From assembly GCA_036874045.1 (NCBI GenBank), contig JAZBRI010000003.1:3732501-3796500 (forward strand): a DNA stretch of 64,000 nucleotides, in the 5' to 3' direction. The notes under the pieces are model-generated. The model saw only the letters and a program-made list of their open reading frames with translations. It ran no database searches and was not told the DNA's origin. Source of the DNA: Cymodocea nodosa. Taxonomy: Eukaryota; Streptophyta; Magnoliopsida; Alismatales; Cymodoceaceae. Below, piece by piece: positions 63,895-64,000 of this stretch. The first letter of the stretch is position 1, and each line of letters opens with the position of its first letter. A program made the translations under genes and the position numbers.

Positions 63895-64000
63895 ATGAAA
63901 GCTTTCTTGCTGGTGCTGTCCTTGTCCATGGTGGTAGGCCTGGCATGCCTGCCGCTTCCCACAAGTGGTCAGCAATGCGGGAGCCAAGCAGGTGGTGCAA
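63895..64000 (+). CDS. Secreted hevein-domain protein, probably class I chitinase (partial, runs off the window)
   Basis: Only the first 35 codons are present. Residues 1 to about 25 form a signal peptide (MKAFLLVLSLSMVVGLACLP, then LPTSG). The mature part starts QQCGSQAGGA, the opening of a chitin-binding hevein domain. In plants this start is usual in class I (and IV) chitinases, and less often in hevein-like lectins or PR-4 proteins. The enzyme would cut chitin of fungal walls after secretion or delivery to the vacuole. The catalytic domain lies outside the window, so the choice between chitinase and lectin is open. Codon use is GC-rich, unlike APE2. Confidence 0.85.
   Translation, partial: MKAFLLVLSLSMVVGLACLPLPTSGQQCGSQAGGA

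Noticed and set aside
1-64000. CRISPR arrays, bacterial operons, tRNA or rRNA genes
   Set aside because: The sequence is clearly plant nuclear DNA with spliced genes. No regularly spaced short repeats with unique spacers and no cloverleaf-type gene were seen by eye; TGGTATCA motifs are retroelement primer sites.

Overview
This window is nuclear DNA of a flowering plant. It has spliced host genes with GT-AG introns and dense nested transposons of plant families: Ty1/copia, Ty3/gypsy, L1 and RTE LINEs, PIF/Harbinger, hAT and MITE-like elements. A monocot is plausible, because a GC-rich gene sits next to an AT-rich one and the last gene is a hevein-domain secreted protein, but the sequence does not prove it.

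Three host genes are supported. (1) 13475-15896, minus strand: a four-exon NFD4-like (nodulin-like/MFS) membrane transporter. (2) 16278-60754, plus strand: a ten-exon APE2-type AP endonuclease whose 1,959-base coding sequence is spread over 44.5 kb. Splice phases join to an uninterrupted 652-residue protein with EEP nuclease residues, a PIP box and a C-terminal GRF zinc finger. (3) 63895 to the window end, plus strand: the first 35 codons of a secreted hevein-domain protein, most likely a class I chitinase, with a TATA box 74 bases upstream. Genes 1 and 2 are head to head across about 0.4-0.5 kb.

Layout. 1-13341 is a repeat-built region: an almost identical ~2-kb block occurs twice (1-2041 and 8811-10804), and an equal-length 1,804-base block also occurs twice (5543-7346 and 11538-13341), each with a ~29-base minisatellite. 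A two-ORF PIF/Harbinger element lies between the first pair of blocks. Part of the first block belongs to a 1.68-kb dispersed repeat seen again at 35720-37423. 13475-16277 holds the transporter and the divergent promoter. 16278-60754 is APE2. Introns 1, 2, 6 and 8 (6.6, 5.4, 20.1 and 4.6 kb) hold most of the transposons; introns 5, 7 and 9 are short. 60755-63894 is intergenic, with a LINE scrap and a small cysteine-rich ORF.

The nesting gives an insertion order. A non-autonomous DNA element family with GTTTGTGCAC-like ends lies inside two copia fossils and inside an RTE LINE, so it was active after them. A short LTR element (TRIM-like) with perfect 5-base target duplications lies in the same RTE LINE. 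Old retroelements are treated as fossils. I see no system that is clearly new to biology. The best leads are the very large, still open APE2 gene, the element family with differing interiors, and the unclassified 1.68-kb repeat.
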